Part shown: piece after piece, positions 20,144 to 28,769 of the stretch | Position numbering within the stretch: position 1 is the first letter of the stretch | Layout of the letters: every line of letters begins with the position of its first letter | Source: Donghicola mangrovi | GTDB taxonomy: Bacteria > Pseudomonadota > Alphaproteobacteria > Rhodobacterales > Rhodobacteraceae | Assembly (NCBI RefSeq): GCF_013377535.1 | Contig: NZ_JABCJE010000002.1 | Coordinates: forward strand, 62,001-126,000 | Reading direction: 5' to 3' | DNA length: 64,000 nt | The notes under the pieces: model-generated | What the model saw: only the letters and a program-made list of their open reading frames with translations | Database searches by the model: none | Told to the model about the DNA's origin: nothing | Program-made: the position numbers and the translations under genes

Positions 20144-20836
20144 TTACTCGAGGGTTGGCAAGACCCGGCTGAAGTTGGCCTCTTGGGCAATCAGAACTGC
20201 CTGAGTTCGGCTGTGAACCCCGAGTTTTCGCATGATTGCAGTGACATGGGCCTTTACCGTGGTTTCGGCAATGGACAGGTCATAGGCAATCTGTTTGTTC
20301 AGCTTACCTTCGCAGATCAGATTAAGAATGCGGGCTTGCTGGTTTGTTAGCGTTGACAACCGCGCCAGTGCTTCCTCTTGGCTGTTGTTTTCGCCGTTCT
20401 GGCCGTTGGGGTCGATGTATCCCTCGGGCACAAAGGGGTGGCCTGCCTTTACGGTATCATAGGCCATCTGGAACACAGCGCGCTGGGCTTGCTTGGGGAC
20501 AAAGCCGTTCGCACCGGCCTGAAGGGCGCGGCTGATCATGCGGTTGTCCGACATGGACGACGCAATAATGATAGAGGCTTTGGGCGTTGCGTTGCGCAAC
20601 CGGATCAGACCGTCCAGCCCGTTCACGTCGGGCAGGTTCAAATCCAGAATGATCATGGCGATCTTGGGATCGCGATTCACGACCTCCAGAGCTTGCTCAA
20701 GGCATCCGGCCGTGTGGATTTCGCCGAAACTGGCGATTGATCGCAAAGTCAGCGTCAGGGCGTCACAAAAGAGCGGGTGGTCATCGACGACCAGCGCGTT
20801 TCCGGCTGCGATCTGCGAAGTGGCGCGTTCTTGCAT
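20144..20836 (-). CDS. NarL/LuxR-family response regulator (FlhR/ErbR-like)
   Basis: A 230-residue regulator. The receiver domain has ALVVDDHPLF with the acidic pocket, the phosphorylated Asp in MIILDLNLPDVNG, and the conserved Lys in GFVPKQAQ. The C-terminal LuxR-type helix-turn-helix is at about 160-222 (LTNQQARILNLICEGKLNKQ and AETTVKAHVTAIMRKLGV). AGGAAACACCCC precedes the ATG. Regulators of this type (FlhR, AgmR/ErbR) activate PQQ alcohol dehydrogenase genes in Paracoccus and Pseudomonas. A motif shared with several promoters of the locus lies 67 bases upstream, suggesting it also controls itself. Confidence 0.92.
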   Translation of the reverse strand: MQERATSQIAAGNALVVDDHPLFCDALTLTLRSIASFGEIHTAGCLEQALEVVNRDPKIAMIILDLNLPDVNGLDGLIRLRNATPKASIIIASSMSDNRMISRALQAGANGFVPKQAQRAVFQMAYDTVKAGHPFVPEGYIDPNGQNGENNSQEEALARLSTLTNQQARILNLICEGKLNKQIAYDLSIAETTVKAHVTAIMRKLGVHSRTQAVLIAQEANFSRVLPTLE

Positions 20837-20902
20837 GGGGTGTTTCCTTTGGTTCCTCGTCCAAGGATAGCCGGAATTGATCGGCCTCTGCTGTTACCAA
20901 AA

Positions 20903-20913
20903 AGTCTAATACC
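20903..20913 (+). promoter_or_regulatory. Putative regulator site upstream of the response-regulator gene
   Basis: AGTCTAATACC; its last ten bases, GTCTAATACC, occur identically at 30043-30052 before pedF. It is a partial match to the CCWWRGTCT motif described for the other promoters of the locus. Confidence 0.35.
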
Positions 20914-20954
20914 TGTTTTCCGCCTGTCATACAGGCGCAGGCATTTCCACCCTG

Positions 20955-20988
20955 CAAAAAGAAAGAACGCCCGGTTGGGGACCGGGCG
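20955..20988 (-). terminator. Rho-independent terminator of the PQQ alcohol dehydrogenase gene
   Basis: On the minus strand the stem CGCCCGGT/ACCGGGCG (20968-20988, 5-base loop) is followed by TTCTTTCTTTTT. It lies 31 bases after the dehydrogenase stop and separates that gene from the response-regulator gene. Confidence 0.88.
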
Positions 20989-21019
20989 CTCGGGAGCCTG
21001 ACATGGGTCAGGTTGGGGA

Positions 21020-22786
21020 TTAGTTGGCAGCCATCTGCTTGGGCAGTTTGAACGTCCAGACCATGCCGCCCTGGTTCAGGTAGTTAACCTTCTTGGCAAC
21101 TTCGCCGCCCCACAGCGGAACCGCGCCACCCCAGCCGGAGACGACCGATACGTACTGCTCGCCTTCCATTTCCCAGGTGATGGGCTGGCCAACGATGCCC
21201 GAGCCGGTCTGGAACGACCACAGCTTCTCGCCGGTTGCGTCATCCAGAGCGATGAACTCGCCCTCGGGGGTGCCGAAGAATACCAGACCGCCAGCGGTGG
21301 TCATTACGCCGCCCCACAGGGGTGCTTCGTTCTTGTATTCCCAGACCCACTCGCCGGTGTCGGGGTCGATCGCCTTGAGCGAACCGATGTGGTCTTCGTA
21401 GTTCGGCTTGATGGTAAAGCCCGAACCCAGGTAGGCAGCGCCCTTCTTGTAGGTCACAGGCTCGTTCCAGATGTCCATGCCCCACTCGTTCGAGGGAACG
21501 TAGAAGTTGCCGGTGTGCTGGCTGAACGCCATCGGCATCCAGTTCTTGCCACCCAGGAACGAGGGCGATGCGAAGACGACTTCGCCTTTGCCGCCGTCGG
21601 TCGCGTTCGCGGGGTTACCCGGACGGTTGCCTTCGACGTAGATCGGACGACCGGTCTCGTCGATGCCTTCGGCCCACGAGATGTCTTTCACGAAGGGCTT
21701 CGCCGAAACGAATGCACCGTCTTCGCGGTTCAGAACGTAGAAGAAGCCGTTACGGTCAGCAGTTGCGAAACGCTTGTTGCCCGAGCGGTCGGTGTAGGCG
21801 ACGACTTCGTTCACACCGTCATAGTCCCAGCCTTCGCGGGGGGTGGTCTGGAAGTGCCACTTGATGTCGCCGGTGTGGGGGTCGATGCCGACGCGGCTTG
21901 CAGCGTACAGGTTGTCGCCTTTGTTGCCGTCGGTGGGCTCGCCTGCGTTACGCAGCCAGCTGTTCCAGGGTGCGGGGTTGCCTGCGCCGAAGACCAGAGT
22001 GTCGGTCTCGATGTCGTAGGAACCACCCAGCCAGGTTGCGCCGCCGCCGGTCTTCCACAGGTCGCCCGGCCAGGTCGCGTTCAGCGTACCGGTCATGGTC
22101 GACTCTTTGCCGTTCAGGGTGCCCATGTGGCCTTCGATCATCGGACGGGTCCAGACGACTTCGCCGGTGTCGGCGTTGCGGGCCTGAACTTCGCCAACGA
22201 TACCGAATTCGCCGCCGGAGTTACCGGTGACAACCAGACCGTTCACGATCAGCGGAGCTGCGGTGTAGCTGTAGCCAGCTTTGTAGTCAGCGATCTTGTC
22301 GCGCCAAACGACGTCACCGGTCTTCAGGTCCAGCGCAACGATACGTGCGTCCAGGGTGCCGAAGAAGATCTTGTCGCCATAGATGGCTGCGCCGCGGTTG
22401 ATCACGTCACAGCAGGGCAGGATGCCCTCGGGCAGACGGGCGTCGTACTGCCAGATTTCCTTGCCGGTTGCGACGTCGATTGCGTAGAGACGCGAATACG
22501 AACCGGTCACATACATGATGCCGTCGTAAACCAGCGGCTGGGTTTCCTGACCGCGCTGCTTTTCGCCGCCCATCGAGAAGGCCCAAGCGGGGACGAGGTT
22601 CTTGACGTTATCTTTGTTCAGGGTTTCCAGCGGCGAATAGCGCTGGAGATCACGGCCCATACCGTTGGTGACAACGTTCGAGGTGTCAGTACGGTCGTTG
22701 GCCAGCATCTCTTCGGTAACCTGAGCGTTTGCGGCAGCAGTCATTGCCAGTACGCTCACCGATACTGCGGCGAGAAGTTTCTTCAT
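21020..22786 (-). CDS. PQQ-dependent alcohol dehydrogenase with lanthanide signature (ExaF/PedH/XoxF-like)
   Basis: Periplasmic quinoprotein that oxidises alcohols and passes electrons to a c-type cytochrome. The 588-residue precursor has a signal peptide ([21 protein letters not shown]), the adjacent-cysteine disulfide (Cys125-Cys126 in [10 protein letters not shown]), and eight-bladed propeller tryptophan-docking repeats. The catalytic Asp is followed by an extra Asp two residues later (Asp321 and Asp323 in GWDYDGVNE). That second Asp is the established ligand that marks lanthanide-dependent enzymes (XoxF, ExaF, PedH); calcium enzymes have Ala or Ser there. The C-terminal half ([31 protein letters not shown]) resembles ExaA/PedE/PedH more than XoxF, so ethanol or longer alcohols are plausible substrates. 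Metal use is inferred, not shown. Confidence 0.92.
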   Translation of the reverse strand: MKKLLAAVSVSVLAMTAAANAQVTEEMLANDRTDTSNVVTNGMGRDLQRYSPLETLNKDNVKNLVPAWAFSMGGEKQRGQETQPLVYDGIMYVTGSYSRLYAIDVATGKEIWQYDARLPEGILPCCDVINRGAAIYGDKIFFGTLDARIVALDLKTGDVVWRDKIADYKAGYSYTAAPLIVNGLVVTGNSGGEFGIVGEVQARNADTGEVVWTRPMIEGHMGTLNGKESTMTGTLNATWPGDLWKTGGGATWLGGSYDIETDTLVFGAGNPAPWNSWLRNAGEPTDGNKGDNLYAASRVGIDPHTGDIKWHFQTTPREGWDYDGVNEVVAYTDRSGNKRFATADRNGFFYVLNREDGAFVSAKPFVKDISWAEGIDETGRPIYVEGNRPGNPANATDGGKGEVVFASPSFLGGKNWMPMAFSQHTGNFYVPSNEWGMDIWNEPVTYKKGAAYLGSGFTIKPNYEDHIGSLKAIDPDTGEWVWEYKNEAPLWGGVMTTAGGLVFFGTPEGEFIALDDATGEKLWSFQTGSGIVGQPITWEMEGEQYVSVVSGWGGAVPLWGGEVAKKVNYLNQGGMVWTFKLPKQMAAN

Positions 22787-22883
22787 TATGTCCTCCCTAG
22801 ACGGTCAGTTCAGCACCCGAGAAAGTGATTTGGGTCCTGTCCCGATCATCAGTATACGGAAGCGATTGCCCTAGGGTACGCGG

Positions 22884-22901
22884 CCTTAGTCTTACGACCC
22901 C
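22884..22901 (-). promoter_or_regulatory. Putative regulator site upstream of the PQQ alcohol dehydrogenase
   Basis: CCTTAGTCTTACGACCCC (plus-strand reading) lies 98 bases before the dehydrogenase start. CCTTAGTCT recurs exactly at 31759-31767 before coxG. TTACGACC recurs as GGTCGTAA at 23531-23538, between the cytochrome and the ABC binding-protein gene. Confidence 0.4.
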
Positions 22902-23013
22902 TAGAGACTTGACATACTGTCGTTCGATACCTGTTTGCGAGTCGCTGCATCGGCAAAAAGAAGTTGCGGGGCCAAACCGGAATCCGGCCGGCCCCGACAG
23001 GCGCAAAGGGCGC

Positions 23014-23433
23014 TTATTTCGAGACTGCGGAATTGTCCTGAGTGGTGATCGAACTCAGGTAGGCCAGGATGAATTCCTGTACCGTCGGGTCCGAGATTCC
23101 CACATGGCGCATCTTGGTGCCGGGCATGAAGCCGTCATTGTCCTCCATCCATGCGCGCAGGGCGGCAGGGGTCCAGACAATGCCCGAAGCTTCCAAAGCG
23201 GTCGAATAATCATAATCGGGATAGGTTCCGGCCGCGCGGCCAACGACGTTTTCCAGCGGGGGGCCATAGGAATCGTGATCGGCATCGGGGGCATGGCAGC
23301 GGCGGCACTCCGCCTTGAACAGGGTTTCGCCGGCGGTGACTTTGACGGCCTCGAAGGTGCTGTCAGCTGCCAGTGCAGGAGCGGCGGCCACTGCGGCCAG
23401 AACGGCGAAAGCCATGGAACTGAAACGGTGCAT
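23014..23433 (-). CDS. Periplasmic c-type cytochrome (XoxG/CycB-like partner of the dehydrogenase)
   Basis: A 139-residue precursor with a signal peptide ending about AAPALA and one haem-binding motif CRRCH near residue 45. The probable Met axial ligand is in GFMPGTKM. The class I cytochrome c fold is small, as expected for the electron acceptor of a PQQ alcohol dehydrogenase. AAGGAGGG lies just before ATG 23433. It is the gene immediately upstream of the dehydrogenase on the same strand (gap 227 bases, with its own regulator-like site), matching the usual dehydrogenase-cytochrome arrangement. Acceptor role is inferred from position. Confidence 0.88.
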   Translation of the reverse strand: MHRFSSMAFAVLAAVAAAPALAADSTFEAVKVTAGETLFKAECRRCHAPDADHDSYGPPLENVVGRAAGTYPDYDYSTALEASGIVWTPAALRAWMEDNDGFMPGTKMRHVGISDPTVQEFILAYLSSITTQDNSAVSK

Positions 23434-23595
23434 TTTTCCCTCCTTGGGTTGTGCACCAACAGGCTATGAGTCGCGTCAAAGCTGGTGTTTGATGCATGTC
23501 AACGGGAGGGGTCCGCAAATATCGTCCTTTGGTCGTAATTTGCGCATTTCGGGCGGCTTGGTAGCATGTCCGCAACTATCAGGGAGGAAATTCGA

Positions 23596-24570
23596 ATGAC
23601 TTTTTCAAGGGCGATGGCCACCGCCTGTGCGGCACTGATTCTGGGTGCCGGGGCGGCCTTGGCGGAAACCCCGGTCATCCGTGCGGCCGTGCTGGAGACC
23701 GGCACCGTTAATTGGGAACTCGATACCATCAAACATTACGGTCTGGATGCGGCCAACGGCTACACGCTGGACGTGCAGGGCGTTGCGGGCAACCCCGCCG
23801 CGCAGGTCGCCTTTCAGGGCGGCGAGGCAGATGTGATCGTGTCGGACTGGCTGTGGGTCGCGCGTCAACGGGCGGAAGGTCATGACTATGTGTTCGTGCC
23901 GTATTCCAAGGCCGTGGGCGGTATGCTGGTCCCCGGTGACAGCGAAGCCAAATCGCTGGCCGATATGAAGGGCAAGAAGATCGGCATCGCGGGCGGTCCC
24001 TTGGACAAGAGCTGGCTGATCCTGCGCGCCTATGCGCAAAAAGAATACGGTATGGATCTGCAAGCCGAGACTGAGCAGGTGTTTGGCGCGCCGCCGCTGA
24101 TCTTCAAGACCGCGATGGATGGCGAAACCCAGGGCGCGATCAACTTCTGGCACTTCATGGCCAAGATGGAAGCGGCCGGTATGCGCCAGCTGGTCTCTGT
24201 GTCCGAGGCCGCTCTGGCACTGGGACTGGACCCTGAAACGCCGCTCTTGGGGTATGTCTTCAAGGGCGAGATGCTGCGCGACCACCCCGAGGTGCTGGCA
24301 GGCTTCACCGCTTCGTCCCGCGCGGCCAAAGAAAAGCTGGCTGGTGACGAAGAGGCTTGGGCCCGTCTGCGCGACCGCATGAACGCCAAGAATGACGCAC
24401 AGTTCAACGCGCTGGTCGCGGGCTACCGTGCGGGCATCCCCGGTGATGGCGCGGTCAACGAAGAGGCCGCCGCCAAAATGCTGGCGCTGATGGCGGACCT
24501 TGGCGGCGAAGAGCTGATCGGCAAAGCCACCACGCTGCCCGAGGGCGTCTTCGTCCAGCCCGGCAGCTAA
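23596..24570 (+). CDS. ABC transporter substrate-binding protein (SsuA/TauA/NitT type)
   Basis: A 324-residue periplasmic protein with a signal peptide (cleavage about GAALA|ET). It has the SsuA/TauA-like fold: QVAFQGGEADVIVSDWLWVA, DMKGKKIGIAGGPLDKSWLI and AAKMLALMADLGGE. GGGAGGAAATTCGA precedes ATG 23596. It is divergent from the cytochrome gene and followed after 3 bases by an ATPase, but no permease is adjacent. Homologues occur near PQQ dehydrogenase genes in related bacteria; the ligand is unknown. The permease at 39367-40113 could complete the system. Confidence 0.85.
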   Translation: MTFSRAMATACAALILGAGAALAETPVIRAAVLETGTVNWELDTIKHYGLDAANGYTLDVQGVAGNPAAQVAFQGGEADVIVSDWLWVARQRAEGHDYVFVPYSKAVGGMLVPGDSEAKSLADMKGKKIGIAGGPLDKSWLILRAYAQKEYGMDLQAETEQVFGAPPLIFKTAMDGETQGAINFWHFMAKMEAAGMRQLVSVSEAALALGLDPETPLLGYVFKGEMLRDHPEVLAGFTASSRAAKEKLAGDEEAWARLRDRMNAKNDAQFNALVAGYRAGIPGDGAVNEEAAAKMLALMADLGGEELIGKATTLPEGVFVQPGS

Positions 24571-24573
24571 CGC

Positions 24574-25227
24574 ATGTCGTTGCGGCTTGTGGCCTCGAAT
24601 GGAACGATCAAACAGGCGGAGGTCACTCCGCCTGTTCTGTCCGTTGCGTTAAAGGGGAAATCCTTTGGCGGGCGGCAAGTGCTGGGGGCGCTGGAGCTGT
24701 CGATCGCGGCAGGGCAGACCGTTGCGCTGACCGGCCCGTCGGGAATCGGGAAGTCCACCTTGGTGCGGATCATCGCCGGACTGGAGCGGGACTTTGACGG
24801 TGAGGTCACGCGCCCCGAACGCATCGGCATGGTGTTTCAGGAACCCACCCTGATGCCGTGGCGCACGGTCGAGGATAACCTGACCCTGACCACCGGAATT
24901 TCCGACATCGGTGCCCGCAAGGCGCTAGAGGAAGTGGGGCTAAAAGGGCGGGGCGGTGATTTCCCCCGTCAGCTGTCCCTTGGGCAGCAGCGGCGACTGG
25001 CCTTGGCCCGCGCGTTCGCCGGATCGCCGGAACTGATGCTGCTGGATGAACCCTTCGTGTCGCTCGACCCGCAAATGGCAGACGAGATGATGGGCCTGTT
25101 CGAACAGCTCTGTGCCCGCCGCAAGGTGGCCAGCCTGATCGTCACCCATTCCGCAGAAGAGGCCAAGCGTCTGGCAACCCGCATCTTGCGGCTGGACGGA
25201 AGCCCCGCGCGGATCGTGCAGGGCTGA
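24574..25227 (+). CDS. ABC transporter ATP-binding protein (SsuB/TauB type)
   Basis: A 217-residue nucleotide-binding subunit. Walker A is LTGPSGIGKSTLVRI, the Q-loop is GMVFQEPTLMPWRTVEDNL, the signature is a variant SLGQQRRLALARA (SLGQQ instead of LSGGQ), Walker B is MLLDEPFVSLD, and the switch His is in VTHSAEEA. The MPWRTVEDN stretch is characteristic of nitrate/sulfonate/taurine-type importers. It begins 3 bases after the binding-protein gene and ends 7 bases before a convergent gene. Confidence 0.92.
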   Translation: MSLRLVASNGTIKQAEVTPPVLSVALKGKSFGGRQVLGALELSIAAGQTVALTGPSGIGKSTLVRIIAGLERDFDGEVTRPERIGMVFQEPTLMPWRTVEDNLTLTTGISDIGARKALEEVGLKGRGGDFPRQLSLGQQRRLALARAFAGSPELMLLDEPFVSLDPQMADEMMGLFEQLCARRKVASLIVTHSAEEAKRLATRILRLDGSPARIVQG

Positions 25228-25234
25228 CCTGTTT

Positions 25235-25777
25235 TCAGAACAGCGGGGCGTAACGCCAGTTGTCCGCGTCGGGGGTGACCTCGTCCAGATTATAGTCCGC
25301 GCCTTGCAGGCGGCGGGCGATCTGCAGGCCCTCGTTCGCGGCCTCGTCTACGTATTTCCGGCCCAGTTCCGCGTTCTGCGCGATGCCATAGCCGCGCAGC
25401 AGATTGACGCCGTGGTTGAATTTGCCCACCGGATCACCCAGTTCAGCGGCGCGCTGGTCCCATTGGGCGGCCGCGTCGGGATCATATTCCCCGCCAAAGC
25501 CGTTGTTCTCCATATAGCTCATCCACGTCATCGCGGCGGTATAGCCCGCATCGGCGCAGGCCTTGAAGATTTTGCGCGCGCTGTCGTGGTCGCCCGACTT
25601 GGTCATCAAATACCCAGAGGCGCACACGATCATGTCCACTTTGCCTTCTTCGGCTTTGCGGACGTTGTTGCGCCAGGTCAGTTCCTCGGGGTTGAGGGTG
25701 CCATCTTCGGGGCCGTATTCCGCGGCCATGACAGGGGCCGCAAGAATGGCGGCAACGAAAGCTAATGTGAAATGCAT
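25235..25777 (-). CDS. Secreted Sel1/TPR-like protein, function unknown
   Basis: A 180-residue precursor with a clear signal peptide (MHFTLAFVAAILAAPVMAAE). The mature part contains helical repeats resembling Sel1/TPR units (ADAGYTAAMTWMSYMENNGF, AAELGDPVGKFNHGVNLLRG, YVDEAANEGLQIARRL). Such proteins usually act as protein-interaction scaffolds. GGAGGATTTTTC precedes ATG 25777; the longer frame to 25825 would bury the signal peptide. Upstream on the same strand is the export-type ABC system. No function can be assigned. Confidence 0.75.
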   Translation of the reverse strand: MHFTLAFVAAILAAPVMAAEYGPEDGTLNPEELTWRNNVRKAEEGKVDMIVCASGYLMTKSGDHDSARKIFKACADAGYTAAMTWMSYMENNGFGGEYDPDAAAQWDQRAAELGDPVGKFNHGVNLLRGYGIAQNAELGRKYVDEAANEGLQIARRLQGADYNLDEVTPDADNWRYAPLF

Positions 25778-25843
25778 GAAAAATCCTCCCATGCGTGTCC
25801 TATCACAAAAGCCCCTGTTTTTCACGGTTGCTATGGTCGTAGA

Positions 25844-26635
25844 TCAGCCCTTGCGGTTGGCCATGCCCCGCGCCGGATCATACCCCCAGATCGCCAGCAG
25901 CATGAACCCGACCAGCGCCAGCAGGGTCCAGAGCAGGGCCCACGGCTCGAGCTTGGTATAGAGGGCAAAGCGGATCAGTTCGACCGCGTGACTGAACGGA
26001 TTGGCCGCGCAAATGTCCCGCAGGATGGGCGAGCTTTCGGCCATTTTCCACAGCGGATAAAGCGCCGAAGACAAGAAGAACATCGGGAAAATGACGAAGT
26101 TCATCACGCCAGCAAAGTTCTCTAGTTGCTTGATAAAGCTGGACAAAGCCAGCCCAAGCGCCCCCAGCATCAGTCCCGCCACAATCAGCGCGGGCAGGGC
26201 CGCCACATAGCCCCATGGATCAACCGTGATGTCAAACAGCGCCGCCACCGCAAGGAAGGTATAGACCTGTAAAATCGAAATCGCCGTGGACCCGCACAGT
26301 TTCGAAAACAGCAGCCACCAACGCGGCAAAGGTGCGGTTAGCAGCAGGCGCATGGAGCCCATCTCGCGGTCGTAAACCAGCGACAGACTGCTCTGCATCC
26401 CGTTGAACAGCAGGATCATCCCGCACAGGCCGGGCATGATGTAGGTCTCGTAGGTGATGTAAGTTTGATAGGGCGGAATGATCGACAGCCCCAGCGCCGC
26501 GCGAAAGCCCGCAGCGAACACCAAGAGCCACATCAGCGGGCGCACCATCGCGGCCAGAAACCGTTCGCGCTGGTGGACGAAACGCAGCGCCTCGCGTTTG
26601 ACGATGGCGCTCAGGGCGGTGAGATAAATGTTCAT
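25844..26635 (-). CDS. ABC-2-type permease of the PQQ-alcohol-dehydrogenase-associated ABC system
   Basis: A 263-residue membrane protein with six hydrophobic segments, of the ABC-2 (export) type. It contains MIRPL-like MVRPLMWLLVFAAGF, MPGLCGMILLFNGMQSSLSL, and the conserved ANPFSHAVELIRFAL near the C-terminus. The ATG at 26635 overlaps the stop of the upstream ATPase (ATGA). Together with the ATPase, a secreted protein, a beta-propeller protein and a binding-protein-like protein it forms the conserved cassette often found beside PQQ alcohol dehydrogenases. What it moves is not known. Confidence 0.87.
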   Translation of the reverse strand: MNIYLTALSAIVKREALRFVHQRERFLAAMVRPLMWLLVFAAGFRAALGLSIIPPYQTYITYETYIMPGLCGMILLFNGMQSSLSLVYDREMGSMRLLLTAPLPRWWLLFSKLCGSTAISILQVYTFLAVAALFDITVDPWGYVAALPALIVAGLMLGALGLALSSFIKQLENFAGVMNFVIFPMFFLSSALYPLWKMAESSPILRDICAANPFSHAVELIRFALYTKLEPWALLWTLLALVGFMLLAIWGYDPARGMANRKG

Positions 26636-27354
26636 GCCTGTGCTCCGGTCAGGGACAGGAAATAGTCGGACAGGTCCATGCCGCCCCTGAGGTCCCCCGC
26701 GTGTCCGTCGGCCAGTTTCTGGCCCTGATGAATGACGATCAGGCGGTCGGGGTCGTGAACCTCGTCGGTCAGGTGAGTGGCCCACAGGACGGTCAGGCCA
26801 TCTTCGGCGCAAAGCTGATGCACGTGGTCGGTGATGGACCGGCGGGCGGCGGCGTCCAGACCCACGGTGGGTTCATCCAGCAGCAGCACGTCGGGATTGT
26901 GGATCAGGGCGCGGGCGATCTCTGTGCGGCGGCGGTGGCCTCCGTTCAGGGCGCGGGCCTTTTCTCCGGCGCGTTCGCGCATGTTCAGGCGGTCCAGCGC
27001 GCTGTCGATCCGGCGGGTGGCCTCGGCCCCCGAAATCCCGTGAAGGGCCGCGAAATAGGACAGGTTCTGGCGCACGCTCAGGTCCAGATCCAGCGTCTGG
27101 TTCTGGAACACCACCCCCATGCGGGCCAGTGCGGCGCGGGGGTGGCGGGTCAGGTCATGACCGGCAATCTCGATCCGCCCCTCGGAGGTGGTAAAGAGCC
27201 GCGTCAACAGACCGTAAAGCGTGGATTTCCCCGCGCCATTGGGCCCGAGGAGCGCGCCGAAGGCCCCTGTTTCCAGCGTGAACGAGACCCCCTTCAGGGC
27301 CTCTTTCGCGCCATAGCGATACTTCAGGTTCTCGACGCGCAAGCCAGCGGTCAT
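26632..27354 (-). CDS. ABC ATP-binding protein of the PQQ-alcohol-dehydrogenase-associated system
   Basis: A 240-residue ATPase. Walker A is GPNGAGKSTLYGLL, the Q-loop is GVVFQNQTLDLDLSVRQNL, Walker B is VLLLDEPTVGLD, and the switch His is in WATHLTDEV. The signature is replaced by LNGGHRRRTEIARAL (LNGGH for LSGGQ), unusual but close. It overlaps the permease gene by 4 bases and the upstream secreted-protein gene by 4 bases, so the three are translationally coupled. It energises the export-type permease. Confidence 0.92.
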   Translation of the reverse strand: MTAGLRVENLKYRYGAKEALKGVSFTLETGAFGALLGPNGAGKSTLYGLLTRLFTTSEGRIEIAGHDLTRHPRAALARMGVVFQNQTLDLDLSVRQNLSYFAALHGISGAEATRRIDSALDRLNMRERAGEKARALNGGHRRRTEIARALIHNPDVLLLDEPTVGLDAAARRSITDHVHQLCAEDGLTVLWATHLTDEVHDPDRLIVIHQGQKLADGHAGDLRGGMDLSDYFLSLTGAQA

Positions 27355-27788
27355 TCGATGGTGATCTCCAGTCGCTGGGTCTCGCCGGTGGTTTTCGGGA
27401 TTTTCAGATAATACTGTCCCGGTTTCAAAGCGATAAACCCGATTTCCATTTCCCCCGCCTCGTCGAATTCGATCGAGTCCAACCCCAGCGGGCGGATTTC
27501 CAGACCTGAGACGACGATCTCGTCGATCCAGATTGCACGGAAAAACTCTGGTCCGACAAGCCCCAGTTCCTGACTGCCGTCGCCCTGAATTTCAAACTCG
27601 TAGTAAATGCCGGACTTCAGCACCCACGGCGCCTTGGTCAGGGGCTCGCCTGCGGACAGTTGGATCGGCTCCAGTTCTTGCTTGTTCTTAGAGGACAAGA
27701 GCCCCGCCAGACCAAAGTTGTTGTCTTCCGCATGGGCGGCCAAGGGCAGGGCGGTCGCCAGTGCGGCCGCCAGAAGCGTACGGATCAT
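27351..27788 (-). CDS. Secreted protein of unknown function in the PQQ ABC cassette
   Basis: A 145-residue precursor with a signal peptide (MIRTLLAAALATALPLAAHA). The mature part is beta-rich (IYYEFEIQGDGSQELGL, GQYYLKIPKTTG) and vaguely cupredoxin-like, with no Cys or His cluster of a copper site. I do not recognise the family. It overlaps the ATPase gene by 4 bases and follows the beta-propeller gene by 15 bases, so it belongs to the same operon and may be a periplasmic accessory of the ABC system. Confidence 0.75.
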   Translation of the reverse strand: MIRTLLAAALATALPLAAHAEDNNFGLAGLLSSKNKQELEPIQLSAGEPLTKAPWVLKSGIYYEFEIQGDGSQELGLVGPEFFRAIWIDEIVVSGLEIRPLGLDSIEFDEAGEMEIGFIALKPGQYYLKIPKTTGETQRLEITIE

Positions 27789-27803
27789 CCTGTTTCCTCC
27801 GGA

Positions 27804-28766
27804 TTAATTGGTGGGCCGGAATGCCGCGCCCCAAGGGAAGCGACCGACCTTGATGGTTTTCAGAGCCTTGCGGCTGTTAACATCCACAACCGTCACGTCG
27901 CCGGAAATGCCGTTCGTGGTGAACAGTAGCGACTTGTCGGCGTTAAAGGCCATGTGCCAGACGCGGCGACCGACCAGAATGTAATCCTCGACCTCGTAGG
28001 TTTCGGCGTTCACGACTGCCAGATGGTTGGCAGGCCCCAGCGCGACAAAGGCGTATTTGTCGCCCTCGGAAAGCTCGAATCCCACGGGCTGGATGCGGTC
28101 GGGGTGGATGTTCGGCAGCTCGAAATGGATTTTCGCCTTTTCCTGCTGGGTGGCTACATCGAACACAGAAATGGTGCCGCCAATCTCGGTGCTCACCCAC
28201 ATCTCTTTGCCGTCCTTGACGAATTCGGCGTGACGGGGGCGGGAATCAACCAGCGTGTTGGCGAAGAGCTGGCGCGTGTCGGTATCGATCCAGTGCGCCA
28301 TGTTCGTGGTTTCGGACGTGGTGATCGCGATCTTGCCGTCGGGGGAAATCGCCATGCCTTCGGGCTCGATCCCGACGTCGATCTGCGCGATCACGGTGCG
28401 GGATTCGGTGTCCACCACGGTGGTGATCGCGTCATTTTCGTTCGCGATATAAAGGTGCCGGTTGTCGGGGTGCAGAACGAACTGCTCAGGGTCCTCGCCC
28501 GAGGGCAGGTCGTGCAGGATCTTGCCGGTTTCGGGGTCGATCACCTGAACCGCATCGCTGTCTGACGCACAGACATAGAGGTACTTGTAGTCCTTGGAAA
28601 AGATGATGCCGCGGGGACGTTCGCCCACCTCGATGGTGCGGGACACTTCCATCGTGTCGATGTCGATCACGCTGACGGTGTTGTCTTTTTCGTTGGTGAC
28701 CCAGATTTCATCCGCATAGGCGGGGGCGGCCATAGCCAGCATCAGGGCGATCAGGGAAACGCGCAT
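27804..28766 (-). CDS. Periplasmic YVTN beta-propeller protein (PQQ-catabolism associated)
   Basis: A 320-residue precursor with a signal peptide (cleavage about APAYA|DE) and about seven repeats of the YVTN type, for example IWVTNEKDNTVSVIDIDTME, LYVCASDSDAVQVIDPETG, LYIANENDAITTVVDTESR and LFTTNGISGDVTVVDVNSRK. Such propellers accompany PQQ alcohol dehydrogenase loci in many proteobacteria; no enzymatic residues are recognised and a binding or scaffold role is likely. It starts 3 bases after the binding-protein-like gene. The last repeats (GRFPWGAAFRPTN) match the family's C-terminus. Confidence 0.9.
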   Translation of the reverse strand: MRVSLIALMLAMAAPAYADEIWVTNEKDNTVSVIDIDTMEVSRTIEVGERPRGIIFSKDYKYLYVCASDSDAVQVIDPETGKILHDLPSGEDPEQFVLHPDNRHLYIANENDAITTVVDTESRTVIAQIDVGIEPEGMAISPDGKIAITTSETTNMAHWIDTDTRQLFANTLVDSRPRHAEFVKDGKEMWVSTEIGGTISVFDVATQQEKAKIHFELPNIHPDRIQPVGFELSEGDKYAFVALGPANHLAVVNAETYEVEDYILVGRRVWHMAFNADKSLLFTTNGISGDVTVVDVNSRKALKTIKVGRFPWGAAFRPTN

Positions 28767-28769
28767 GGA

